This document shows, in pieces, positions 19,850 to 27,683 of a stretch of 64,000 bases of DNA; position 1 is the stretch's first letter, and the number at the start of each line of letters is the position of its first letter. Location of the stretch: contig CAZCTC010000027.1 in NCBI GenBank assembly GCA_964501335.1, positions 1 to 64,000 on the forward strand, read 5' to 3'. Under the pieces are notes generated by a model, which did not search any database, was not told where the DNA came from, and saw nothing but the letters and a program-made list of their open reading frames with translations. The DNA comes from CAZCTC01 sp964501335. GTDB taxonomy: Bacteria > Chloroflexota > Anaerolineae > B4-G1 > SLSP01. The position numbers were made by a program, and so were the translations under genes.

Positions 19850-19946
19850 AGATTGAAGTTTGTTTTTTGCAGACTCGTCTAAGGGGATGCGGAAAATGAA
19901 TCTGAAACGGCTTCTTCGATTTATTTTTTAGAGCAGGAGGACGCGG

Positions 19947-21254
19947 ATGGCGACTGTTCAGGAACATTTAGAATCGGCTCAACGAGCGCTGAATGAGGAA
20001 AAAGATCCCCAGGAGGCTTTGCGGCGGCTCACTTATGGTTTCCGCGTTGATGCCACCTTTGTCCCCTTCTATACGCTGGCTTCTCAGAGCTTGCATGAAT
20101 TGGGGGGGGAGGATGAGGCGCAGCTTTTCGACGCTGCCCTGGCCGATTTTGAAAGTGTTCAGCCTTTTTACGACCTGGGATATCATTTTGTCGATGTCGG
20201 ATTTCACCATCTGGCCGTGCCCTTTCTCGAACGGGCCCATCAATTGGGGCCGGATCGCCTGGATGTGGCGATCGAGCTGGCATTGACCTATACCCATCAA
20301 TTCCAGCCGGAGCGGGCCAAAGAAGTGCTTGAGAAATTCAATCTCAATCTGGATTTCTGGGCGGCTTATGAATATTTTTGGGCCCGGCTTCTCTGTAACG
20401 AAACCGAAGAGATCGGCGATTTCCTCCGGGAATCGCGCGAGGGGTTGTCGCGGACCCGCATTTCGGCTGAAATGCAGGAAGAGATAGAGTTCGCGCTGGA
20501 TAAGATGGAAGAGATCTTGAACCGGTTGGCGGCTTTCCCGAATCCGCCTTTGCTGGTACGGGACTGGCATTTTATTCAGTATGGGGCTGCGGTTTTAGAT
20601 TATTGTGACGACAGTGTCACCGAAGACGGGTTGACCATCGCCGGCGGGCGGTGGGTGGCGGTGTGGTTGTCGATGGAACAGATTGCTTTGGGATTGCGCC
20701 GGTTGCGGCGATTCCTGGCGGAGTTCGGCCATTATCCGCGGTTGGTGTTGGGATTGCCCGACCGGGATTCCGAGATCGTCGCCCGGGCGGCGGCGGCCAT
20801 TCTGGAAGTGCCTTTCGATTTTTACACTCCGGAGCAGGGCAATTTGACTGAGACCCTGATCGTAGCGGCCGACAACCGGCAATTTATCGACGGGGGGCTG
20901 GCGCCGGTGCAGCCCGGTCAGATTTTGTACGCTTTGAACCTCTGCTGGTTGGAAGATGGGGGGGCGACGCCCGATGTGGCCGGATTGATGAGTCAGGTTT
21001 GTTATTTCCCCTGGCTGGGGGGCGCGATTCAGGTCAATCCGGAGACGCAGGAGCTTTTGCGGACGGTGCCGGATACCCGGGAGCCCGAAGCTATCGCGAC
21101 CGATCTGGTGGCGTTGACGGCGGAAGACAACCGTTTCGAGGCGGTGCTGGAATTCTATCGGCCGCGGATGTCCTGGCTCAAGGCCGGGCATAACGGGGCC
21201 TGGAGACTGCCTTTCCGGGTCGACAGTCCGGTCCCCGGCAGCTATTTTGTCTGA
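19947..21254 (+). CDS. TPR-like protein of unknown function, paralog 2
   Basis: This is the second member of the tandem pair, 435 residues, probably co-transcribed with its neighbour (97-base gap without a terminator). Helical repeats occupy residues 1-170 (VQEHLESAQRALNEEKDPQE, HLAVPFLERAHQLGPDRLD). The C-terminal domain keeps PPLLVRDWHFIQYGAAVLDY, IAGGRWVAVW, GLPDRDSEIVARAAA, IVAADNRQFIDGG, LNLCWLEDGGATPDVAGLMS, FPWLGG and a closing SPVPGSYF shared with paralog 1. No signal peptide or membrane segment is present. A GCAGGAGGACG ribosome site precedes the ATG. Conservation of the polar motifs in both copies argues that both are active. Function is unknown. Confidence 0.8.
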   Translation: MATVQEHLESAQRALNEEKDPQEALRRLTYGFRVDATFVPFYTLASQSLHELGGEDEAQLFDAALADFESVQPFYDLGYHFVDVGFHHLAVPFLERAHQLGPDRLDVAIELALTYTHQFQPERAKEVLEKFNLNLDFWAAYEYFWARLLCNETEEIGDFLRESREGLSRTRISAEMQEEIEFALDKMEEILNRLAAFPNPPLLVRDWHFIQYGAAVLDYCDDSVTEDGLTIAGGRWVAVWLSMEQIALGLRRLRRFLAEFGHYPRLVLGLPDRDSEIVARAAAAILEVPFDFYTPEQGNLTETLIVAADNRQFIDGGLAPVQPGQILYALNLCWLEDGGATPDVAGLMSQVCYFPWLGGAIQVNPETQELLRTVPDTREPEAIATDLVALTAEDNRFEAVLEFYRPRMSWLKAGHNGAWRLPFRVDSPVPGSYFV

Positions 21255-21359
21255 GAGGTGAGGCGTTTGCACTGTGAATGTTGAGGTATTTACTCAGAAG
21301 TATGAAATGGTTCTGTTGAACCGTGAAGTTTCCAGTGAATTTTTTCCTGAAGGACCAGT

Positions 21360-21911
21360 ATGAAGAATCGACCGGTTTTAGAGATGCACTATCAGGAGCC
21401 TGAAGTCGTAATGACTCAGCGCTTTTTTCTGTTGGAGAGTGGTCAGATGCGTCGGGGGATCACCACTTTTGTGTTGATGGTGGTGGCTTTTGCGTTGATC
21501 GATCTTTATTACGCTTTTCAACCCGGCGGGATCGACCAGGTTCGTAACTTCATTTTGTTGGAAGTCGGAGCGTTGGCGTTGGGGATTTTGATTCCGGTGG
21601 GGACGTTTTTCTACATGCCGGTGTTCAATTTTCGCAACCGTCCGGAATGGAAGTTGACCTTCAATGTGCAGTTGACCGAGATGGGTTTTTTAATCTCTCC
21701 TAAGGGCGCCAAGGCTACGAACAAGTTTACCCGGAATTGGGAACAGATTCAGACCGTGTTGGAAACCTCTCTGGCTTACATGTTGATCTGGGGTAACAAT
21801 CCGCAGGATTCGATTATTCTGCCGAAGCGGATTCTGAAAGGCCAGCAGGATTTTATGCTGGACCAGTTGAGGCAGAAATCTCAGGCGATCTGGAAGGTGT
21901 TGAAGTCCTGA
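21360..21911 (+). CDS. YcxB-like membrane protein
   Basis: The 183-residue protein has two membrane segments (residues about 40-58 and 70-92) and a C-terminal soluble domain resembling YcxB-like proteins: VQLTEMGFLISPKGAKA, NWEQIQTVLETSLAYMLIWG, then SIILPKRIL and a final amphipathic helix. YcxB-like proteins have no known reaction, and the tail probably sits at the inner membrane face. The ATG follows GAAGGACC. The gene lies about 105 bases after the TPR pair and is closed by a strong terminator, so it may be the last gene of that transcript. The motif logic (TExGxL..W.I) recalls the DUF5673-like pair at 14.5-16 kb. Confidence 0.7.
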   Translation: MKNRPVLEMHYQEPEVVMTQRFFLLESGQMRRGITTFVLMVVAFALIDLYYAFQPGGIDQVRNFILLEVGALALGILIPVGTFFYMPVFNFRNRPEWKLTFNVQLTEMGFLISPKGAKATNKFTRNWEQIQTVLETSLAYMLIWGNNPQDSIILPKRILKGQQDFMLDQLRQKSQAIWKVLKS

Positions 21912-21934
21912 GCCGTTTTGGGGTAAGTATATCT

Positions 21935-21977
21935 AACAACTTGCGCGCGCTGCTACCGGCAGCGCGCGCAAGTTGTT
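21935..21977. terminator. Strong hairpin terminator
   Basis: A perfect 19-bp inverted repeat (21935-21953 with 21959-21977, loop TACCG) with core TTGCGCGCGCTGC, 24 bases after the YcxB-like stop. Confidence 0.85.
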
Positions 21978-22019
21978 GATAAGCCTCAAGGATCAACCCC
22001 TGGATATATCGTTCGATGG

Positions 22020-22048
22020 ATGACCTCTATCTGTCCCTATGTTATGAT
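22020..22048 (+). promoter_or_regulatory. Possible promoter for the methyltransferase-oxidoreductase pair
   Basis: ATGACC (22020-22025), a 17-base spacer and TATGAT (22043-22048), about 75 bases upstream of the ATG at 22122. Matches are partial. Confidence 0.35.
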
Positions 22049-22121
22049 TTAAACCGGAAACTTTACAACAGATCCCTATTTTTCAACGTAAATGTAAAAA
22101 ATCGATGAGGACACAGTAGCT

Positions 22122-22718
22122 ATGTCTGTTTACGAAACTTTCTTTCGCGGAGTTGGAGCTGTTTTGATTGTGGCCGTGTTGGCGATCCGGCTTTATTTCA
22201 CGGTGAGGGCCCGACGTTACCATGAGCCTCAGCCGGCTCGTTCCGGGCGTGCTGATGGCGCGCTTTTACGGATGTGGGTAGGAAGCGCGGGGATAATCTG
22301 GTTGGCGCTCTGGTTGATTGTTCCCCAGTGGATTGTCTGGTCTTCGCTGCCGTTTCCGGATGGGTTGCGTTGGGTAGGTGTCTGGATGGCACTGCCTTCA
22401 TTGGCGATCCTGACGTGGGTGCATGCTACGTTGGATACGAATTTCAGTCCCCGGGTTGAACTGGCCCGCCAGCATCAACTGATCAAACATGGCCCTTACC
22501 AGTGGGTTCGCCATCCGATGTACACTTCGTTCCTGTTGGTCAGTCTGGCGCTTTTGTTCATTTCGGGGAGCAGCGTTTTGGGATGTGTTACGATGCCCGG
22601 AATGATCTTCTCTATTTTGCAGCGGCTGCCTCAAGAGGAGGCCTTGATGGTGGATAAGTTTGGGGTGGAGTATGAGCGGTATCGAACCTGTACCGGTGCT
22701 TTTTTTCCTCGTTTGTAA
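22122..22718 (+). CDS. Isoprenylcysteine carboxyl methyltransferase (ICMT)-family membrane protein
   Basis: The 198-residue protein has four to five membrane segments and the conserved C-terminal block of the ICMT/phospholipid methyltransferase family: HQLIKHGPYQWVRHPMYTS, a hydrophobic helix pair, then RLPQEEALMVDKFGVEYERY. The RHPMY and E..L..KFG..Y..Y residues form the SAM-binding region in this family. Bacterial members methylate varied or unknown small substrates in the membrane. The next gene starts 33 bases later with its own ribosome site, suggesting an operon with the GMC-type oxidoreductase. The substrate is not predictable. Confidence 0.85.
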   Translation: MSVYETFFRGVGAVLIVAVLAIRLYFTVRARRYHEPQPARSGRADGALLRMWVGSAGIIWLALWLIVPQWIVWSSLPFPDGLRWVGVWMALPSLAILTWVHATLDTNFSPRVELARQHQLIKHGPYQWVRHPMYTSFLLVSLALLFISGSSVLGCVTMPGMIFSILQRLPQEEALMVDKFGVEYERYRTCTGAFFPRL

Positions 22719-22751
22719 TGTTCAGAAAACTACAGTCCTACGGAGGCTGAT

Positions 22752-24035
22752 ATGGTAGAGCGAATTTACGATTTTATTGTGGTTGGATCAGGGGCCGGTG
22801 GAGCCACACTGGCTTGTGAATTGACCCGCCAGGGCAAATCCGTTTTGGTTGTGGAGCGCGGACACCCTCATAAGAAGATGGGGACAGTGACCGATTCTTT
22901 GACCTTTTACGATGTTCATCCATTGACTCAGATGCCGGTGGAATCGCGTGAGGGGGTGCAGGTCTGGCGTACTTTTATGGCCGGCGGTTCGACGGTGGTC
23001 TCGTGCGGCAATGGTGTTCGCTGCCTGGAAACGGAGCTGGCCGCGTTGGGGGTGGATCTGAAAGAGCCGTTGGACGAAGTGGAAAAAGAGATGGGCGTGG
23101 CTGCCATCGATCCGGCTTTGCAGGCGGAAAGTTCAAACCGACTGGGAGAGGCTGCCCGGAAGCTGGGGTATCAACTGGCGCCGATGCCGAAGTTTATCGA
23201 TCCGGCGAAGTGTCAGAAGTGCGGGCAGTGTGTGTTTGGGTGCCGTTACGGGGCCAAGTGGACGGCGGTGGGCTATCTGGAAGAGGCTCAGAGCCGGGGC
23301 GCTCAGCTGCTTTATGATACCCGCGTGCGAGAGGTGCTGATTGAAAACGGCCGGGCGACGGGAGTCCAGGCGACGGGCGCCGAAGGGAATCTGACTTTGC
23401 GCGCTTCGCAGGTGATCCTGGCCGCCGGCGGCCTGGAGACTCCGGTGATCTTGCAGCATTCCGGGATTCCTGCTGGAGAAGGGCTTTTCGTCGATTTGAT
23501 GACTAACACTTACGGGCTGGTGGCGGAGGTCGATGCCTTGCATGAGCCGACGATGGCACTGGTCAACCACGAATTTCATGCTTCCAAGGGGTTTATCGTT
23601 TCGCCCTTCGTCAATCACTCCCGCCTGGGCCGGGTGATCGAGCTGGGCGTGCAGGGAGCGATGTTGCCTTCCCAGCGGCTGGTCGGTATGATGACGAAGA
23701 TTGTGGATGAGTCGGCGGGCCGGGTTTATCCGGACGGTACTTTTTCCAAGCCGGTGACGGCGCGAGATCAATCCCGCCTGGATGCCGGGGCCGCTTTGAT
23801 CAAGGAGCTGTTGCGGGAGATCGGGACTGATCCGGCTTCGTTTATTACTTCCCGGGCGCAGGGCGCTCATCCCGGTGGAACTGCCGCGATCGGGCGGGTG
23901 GTGGATCGCCATTTGCAGACCCGGGTGGAGGGGCTTTTTGTCTGTGATTGTAGCGTGCTGCCCGAGGCTCCAGGTCTGCCGCCGATTTTGACTCTGGTGG
24001 CCCTGGCCAAACGTCTGGCCCGGACCCTGGTCTGA
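22752..24035 (+). CDS. GMC-type FAD-dependent oxidoreductase with cysteine cluster
   Basis: The 427-residue flavoprotein has an N-terminal Rossmann FAD motif (VVGSGAGGATLA, residues 10-21) and ERGH after the second strand. The conserved RTFMAGGSTVVSCGN follows. The C-terminal GMC block has GAHPGGTAAIGRVVD (His373) and the FAD-closing segment FVCDCSVLPEAPGLPP. Residues 154-164 carry C-x2-C-x2-C-x3-C (CQKCGQCVFGC), as in GMC-like dehydrogenases that bind an iron-sulfur cluster or pass electrons to one. It is probably a membrane-associated alcohol or sterol-type dehydrogenase (inference). The gene follows the ICMT-type gene by 33 bases and is closed by a reverse-oriented repeat. Confidence 0.85.
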   Translation: MVERIYDFIVVGSGAGGATLACELTRQGKSVLVVERGHPHKKMGTVTDSLTFYDVHPLTQMPVESREGVQVWRTFMAGGSTVVSCGNGVRCLETELAALGVDLKEPLDEVEKEMGVAAIDPALQAESSNRLGEAARKLGYQLAPMPKFIDPAKCQKCGQCVFGCRYGAKWTAVGYLEEAQSRGAQLLYDTRVREVLIENGRATGVQATGAEGNLTLRASQVILAAGGLETPVILQHSGIPAGEGLFVDLMTNTYGLVAEVDALHEPTMALVNHEFHASKGFIVSPFVNHSRLGRVIELGVQGAMLPSQRLVGMMTKIVDESAGRVYPDGTFSKPVTARDQSRLDAGAALIKELLREIGTDPASFITSRAQGAHPGGTAAIGRVVDRHLQTRVEGLFVCDCSVLPEAPGLPPILTLVALAKRLARTLV

Positions 24036-24095
24036 TTTCGTTCAAGCTTGTCGACCTGTGCGGCTGTTCATCCGTATGGATTAAAAACAGTTTTT

Positions 24096-24232
24096 GCGTT
24101 TCGCGACAGGGGCTTTCCTGATAAAAAGCGACTCGCGGAAGGGGAGAGAGCTTTTTTGTTTGTGTTTTGGCGCGCTTTCTGAAGCGCGCCAAAACATAGG
24201 CTTTTTTTTCGGTTTTTGGGGCTAACCGCCCA
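24096..24232 (-). repeat. Two-hairpin intergenic repeat, reverse orientation
   Basis: Reverse-oriented member with GGGGAGAGAGC near 24141 and a hairpin at 24163-24196 (core TGGCGCGCTT). The reverse end at 24096-24115 is divergent (GCGTTTCGCGACAGG). A second, imperfect hairpin with CGGGGCGGCTT follows at 24245-24280 and looks like the decayed stem of another copy. The gene-free stretch 24036-24374 holds nothing else recognisable. Confidence 0.8.
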
Positions 24233-24374
24233 GGTGGAAGCTTATTTTCGGGGCGGCTTCGATAAGCTGCCGAAAAAATGAACCCAATTCTTTATGCCCT
24301 ATGTAGAAAACCGATTGTTCACCCGGGCAAAGAATTGTACAGAGTGACTTTACTGGTTTAAGGGGGAGAGGACC

Positions 24375-26357
24375 ATGGAAACAGCGACGATGGAGGCCAT
24401 CATGACTCAAATTATTCCGGAGGCAATTCCGGCACCGGGGGTCTGGACTGAGCTGGAGCGGCGAGTTCTGGCCGCCCTGGAAACCTATGCTAATGTCCAT
24501 CGTGGCGCCGGTTACCATTCAATGGTTTCCACCCTGCTGTTTGAAAAGGCCCGGACGGTCGTTCTTGAATGGTTGGATCTTCCGGCTGCCGATTATACCG
24601 TCATCTTTGCCACTCCCGATCGGGCCGCAGCTTTGAAGGGGACTCTGAGGGCGGGCAGTTTTGCCGAGCTTTCCAGTCGGGAGCTGGGATTGCCGTTGGG
24701 AATGCGGGCGATCGCTGTACGCAAAACGGCCTTGCCGCGTGGGGTGCCCTTCCAGACCGGCGGCGGGACGGTTAAACTGGTCTCGCCGCGTTGGGCCATC
24801 TGGGCGGATACGCCGGAACGCTTTGAGGCCGGTACCCCGGCCATCATCAATGCCATTGCGTTTGCGGTGGGCCTGTTGTTGACCCGCGAATGGGGAGCGG
24901 ATTGTTTTCAGGCGCATCCCGGGGCTGCCCGGCCTTTACAGGAGCCCTGGCCGGAATTGAGCGGGGCGGCTTTGCTGGCGAAATTACAGGGGAGCCGGGT
25001 CGGGCGGGAATTGACTGTTCCGACGGTCGATGGGGAGCGGCCTTTTATCTATTTTGATAACGGGGCCAGCACGCCGACCTTTGATCCGATTTGGGAAACG
25101 GTCTGTCGCACCTGGCGACGAGATCCGGAGCTGGATGTGGAACTGGCGGCTGAGGTGCGGCAGATCTGTGCGCGCTTCTTCGGGGCGCCGGAGGAATCCT
25201 ATGAGGTGATTTTTACTTCCAATACCACGGAGGCTTTGAATCTGGCGGCGCGCAGCCTGGAGCGGGAATCCCCATCCGGAACGGTTGTGGTCAATACGTT
25301 GATGGAACACAATTCCAATGAGCTGCCCTGGCGTTATCTGCGTGGGGTTTCTCACATCCGTTTTGACGCTATCGATGCCGAGGGGATGATCGACCTGGCG
25401 GCGCTGGAAGCTTTGCTGCGGGCCTATAACCAAGAGGGACGGCATGGAGACGCGCGGATCAGGGTGGTGGCGGTGAGCGGCGCTTCCAATGTTTTAGGAT
25501 GCTATAACGATTTGACGGCGCTTGCCGCGCTGGTCCATCGGTATGAGGCCCGGCTGCTGGTGGATGGCGCGCAGCTGGCCGCCCATCGACGCGTAGAGAT
25601 GGCGGCGCAGGGAATCGATTACCTGGCTTTTTCAGGGCACAAACTCTATGCGCCTTTCGGCAGCGGCGGCTTGATTGTGCGGCGGGGTGTGTTAAAGTTG
25701 GAGCCGGCGGAGCGCGAGCGATTGCAGACTTCCGGTGAAGAGAACCGTATGGGGATAGCGGCGCTGGGGCAGATCCTTTTGTTGTTGCAGCGAATTGGGA
25801 TGGAGACGGTCGAATTGACCGAACGGGATCTCACCCGTCAGGCTTTGGAGGGGCTGGCCGGAATGGAGGGGGTCATAGTCTTCGGCGTTCGTGATCCTCA
25901 GGCGTCCGGTTTTTCTCAAAAAGGCAGCGTGATTTCTTTTTGTCTGACCGGGGTGCCGCATAACCTTGCGAGCCAGGAACTGGCGGAGCGCGGTGGAATC
26001 GGGGTGCGGTGCGGTTGTTTCTGCGCCCATCTGTTGGTCAAACGGTTGTTGCGGATTCCGATCTGGCGGGCACGACTGGCCGATCTGGGGTTGCTGGTAG
26101 TCCCGGAGTTTACGGCGACAGTCTTGCCGGGGTTGATCCGGGTGAGTTTCGGTCTGGAAAGCCGGCCGGAAGAGGTGGTCCATTTACTGCGGGTACTGGC
26201 AGAAATTGCGGCCGCGCCGCGTTCGGGGGTGGATCGCTGGTTGGGTTCCAACCGCAACGGGACTCCGTGGATACCGGTTACGCCGGTGGGAGAACGGATG
26301 GAGCAATCGGTGCAGGCACGTCTGCAGCTGGTTTATGGGAAAGGGGCCTGCAGATGA
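24375..26357 (+). CDS. Class V aminotransferase with degenerate duplicated N-terminal domain
   Basis: The 660-residue protein is about 250 residues longer than usual class V (SufS/NifS-like) PLP enzymes. Residues about 225-630 are a complete domain: FIYFDNGASTPTFDP, FTSNTTEALNLAA, MEHNSNELPWR, VSGASNVLGCYNDL, VDGAQLAAHRRV, then the PLP lysine K423 in LAFSGHKLYAPFGSGGL and a C-terminal GGIGVRCGCFCAHLLV. Residues about 25-190 look like a second class V fold without its core. They keep an entry like YANVHRGAGYHS, VIFATPDRAAALKGTL and an exit like PFQTGGGTVKLV and FEAGTPAIINAIAFA, but lack the PLP-binding half. The GCFC cysteines suggest cysteine desulfurase-like chemistry, though this is uncertain. 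The ATG follows AAGGGGGAGAGG. The stop overlaps the next start (ATGA). Confidence 0.85.
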   Translation: METATMEAIMTQIIPEAIPAPGVWTELERRVLAALETYANVHRGAGYHSMVSTLLFEKARTVVLEWLDLPAADYTVIFATPDRAAALKGTLRAGSFAELSSRELGLPLGMRAIAVRKTALPRGVPFQTGGGTVKLVSPRWAIWADTPERFEAGTPAIINAIAFAVGLLLTREWGADCFQAHPGAARPLQEPWPELSGAALLAKLQGSRVGRELTVPTVDGERPFIYFDNGASTPTFDPIWETVCRTWRRDPELDVELAAEVRQICARFFGAPEESYEVIFTSNTTEALNLAARSLERESPSGTVVVNTLMEHNSNELPWRYLRGVSHIRFDAIDAEGMIDLAALEALLRAYNQEGRHGDARIRVVAVSGASNVLGCYNDLTALAALVHRYEARLLVDGAQLAAHRRVEMAAQGIDYLAFSGHKLYAPFGSGGLIVRRGVLKLEPAERERLQTSGEENRMGIAALGQILLLLQRIGMETVELTERDLTRQALEGLAGMEGVIVFGVRDPQASGFSQKGSVISFCLTGVPHNLASQELAERGGIGVRCGCFCAHLLVKRLLRIPIWRARLADLGLLVVPEFTATVLPGLIRVSFGLESRPEEVVHLLRVLAEIAAAPRSGVDRWLGSNRNGTPWIPVTPVGERMEQSVQARLQLVYGKGACR

Positions 26358-26575
26358 CCGCGGTTCCTTATAGAATTCGGGTGCAGGGACAGTTGCGGTC
26401 GGAATGGTCGGATTGGTTTGACGGGATGAGTGTCAAACCGACCGAGGAGGGGGAAACGGTATTGCAGGGGCCGGTCGTAGATCAGGCGGCCCTGCACGGT
26501 CTTTTGATCCGGGTGCGTGACCTGGGGCTGGTGCTGATCTCCGTTGAGCGATTGGAGCCGGTATCGAAAGGATGA
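26354..26575 (+). CDS. Small conserved protein of unknown function, coupled to the aminotransferase
   Basis: The 73-residue protein starts at an ATG overlapping the aminotransferase stop (ATGA). It is a compact domain: PYRIRVQGQLRSEWSDWFDG, a glycine-containing turn (EEGETVLQGPV), then VDQAALHGLLIRVRDLGL and VLISVERLE. Short proteins with this pattern (W..WF.G, G.V.DQAALHGLL.+I.DLGL.L.S) are widespread in Chloroflexota and Actinobacteria, usually without an assigned function. The tight coupling here suggests partnership with the class V enzyme. No metal or catalytic motif is visible. Confidence 0.8.
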   Translation: MTAVPYRIRVQGQLRSEWSDWFDGMSVKPTEEGETVLQGPVVDQAALHGLLIRVRDLGLVLISVERLEPVSKG

Positions 26576-26723
26576 ATAAAGAGCAGAGATTTCACCACAG
26601 AGGCGCAGAGGTCACAGAGAAGAAGAGAGGAGATTTTTTTCTCTAAATTCTTTTCTGTGACCTTTCATCCCAGGCTTTCTTAAGAAGATGCCCCTTCAGG
26701 GCTTAAAGAGGCGCCTGCTAATG

Positions 26724-26855
26724 CAATGCGGTAAAAAGGGGAAGGGGGAATTTGCACGCCTCAGAAGGCGTGCAAATTCCCCAAAAAACAAACTCCCTCC
26801 TCCTGCCCAGCGCGTCGTATCTTACAGGGAAAGGGCCATTTGCGGGACGCTACAT
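26724..26855 (+). repeat. Two-hairpin intergenic repeat, divergent stem
   Basis: Family member whose first hairpin (26745-26760 with 26767-26782) has a different outer stem, GGGGAATT paired with AATTCCCC, in place of the usual ATGTTTT/AAAACAT. The flanks ACTCCCTCC, CGCGTCGTATCTTACAGGGAAAG and TGCGGGACGCTACA are kept. The gene-free stretch 26576-27027 also holds a CACAGAGGCGCAGAGG-type short repeat near 26595 and the palindrome at 26920. Confidence 0.8.
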
Positions 26856-26919
26856 GGCGATAGAGACCTGTTTTCAGGCGAGAGGGCGCCCACCTGCCCC
26901 TACGGGGGACGTTTTCCGG

Positions 26920-26945
26920 GTAGGGGCGGCCCGATGTGGCCGCCC
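26920..26945. repeat. Short GC palindrome repeat, copy B
   Basis: Identical over 26 bases to 10881-10906 (GTAGGGGCGGCCC...GGCCGCCC). It lies about 80 bases upstream of the Rieske-like gene. Confidence 0.6.
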
Positions 26946-27027
26946 TGGGGGAGATTTTTGCACGGCGTGGCCTATTTTCAGGACAGAAAAGACAAAATTT
27001 TCCGGATTTTAATTTGGGAGGATGATC

Positions 27028-27381
27028 ATGTCCGAATGGAAATCGATCGGGGCGGAGCCCTTATTGGAAGAGGGGGGGCTGGCCGAGGTGAAGGTTGGCG
27101 GGGCGCGTATCGTTGTGGCGAAGGTCGAAGGCATTTATTATGCGGTCCAGGCTTTTTGCTCCCATATGGGCGGGGCTTTTGCTTCCGGCAATCTGGAGGG
27201 TTATGTCGTCAGTTGCCCGCGGAATGTTTCCCGTTTTGATGTGCGGAACGGGCAGGTCGTCGAATGGCTCAGCCGGATGCCCGGTGTATTGCGTCAGGCG
27301 ATTACCTGCGTGCAGCATCCCAAAGCCTTGCAGACTTATGCGACCCGGGTGGCCGAGGGACAGGTCTGGGTGGAAGTATAA
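27028..27381 (+). CDS. Rieske-like domain protein with one histidine ligand replaced
   Basis: The 117-residue protein has the fold order of Rieske ferredoxins or NirD-like proteins: EVKVGGARIVVAKVEGIYYAVQAF, then CSHMGGAF (Cys44, His46), then YVVSCPRNVSRFDVRNGQV and a closing strand. In active Rieske proteins the second ligand pair is C-x-x-H (CPWHG). Here Cys63 is followed by Asn66, so one of the four [2Fe-2S] ligands is missing. The chain also has an unusual insert, EWLSRMPGVLRQAITCVQHP, that contains another Cys and His. The start is the ATG at 27028, six bases after GGGAGG. An ATG at 27022 abuts that site. It may be a cluster-free or altered-cluster protein. Confidence 0.8.
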   Translation: MSEWKSIGAEPLLEEGGLAEVKVGGARIVVAKVEGIYYAVQAFCSHMGGAFASGNLEGYVVSCPRNVSRFDVRNGQVVEWLSRMPGVLRQAITCVQHPKALQTYATRVAEGQVWVEV

Positions 27382-27429
27382 ATCAGATTTCACCGCCGAT
27401 CGAAGGTATTGCAACTAGGCGCCGGGGGC

Positions 27430-27640
27430 GCAGCGGAAAAGCCCCTGTTTTTGCGGGCTTTCTGAAGCCCCCGAAAACATAAAAAACGATTGGTGCGGTT
27501 AGCCCGAAAAGGCGAGAGAAAAAAGGCCCGTGTTTTTGCGCGCATTCTTATGCGCGCAAAAACACGAACAAAAAACTCTCTCTGCCTGCTTCGCACCGCG
27601 CGGCGCTTTTTACCGGGAAAGCCTCTGTTGCGGGACGTAA
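27430..27640 (+). repeat. Two-hairpin intergenic repeat preceded by a decayed hairpin
   Basis: A first imperfect hairpin (about 27446-27479, core TTTGCGGGCTT against AAGCCCCCG) is followed by a complete copy. That copy has the TGCGGTTAGCCCGAAAA lead, a perfect hairpin at 27530-27565 (core TTGCGCGCAT), ACTCTCTCTGCC and TTGCGGGACG. It fills most of the gene-free stretch 27382-27683. Confidence 0.8.
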
Positions 27641-27683
27641 AAGTTGTTTTTAATTGACGCTAATGAACAAATGCGCAGGTGGA

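Noticed and set aside
27447..27479. Terminator for the Rieske-like gene
   Set aside because: The hairpin has a central mismatch and looks like a decayed repeat stem, and the complete copy at 27530 is a better candidate.
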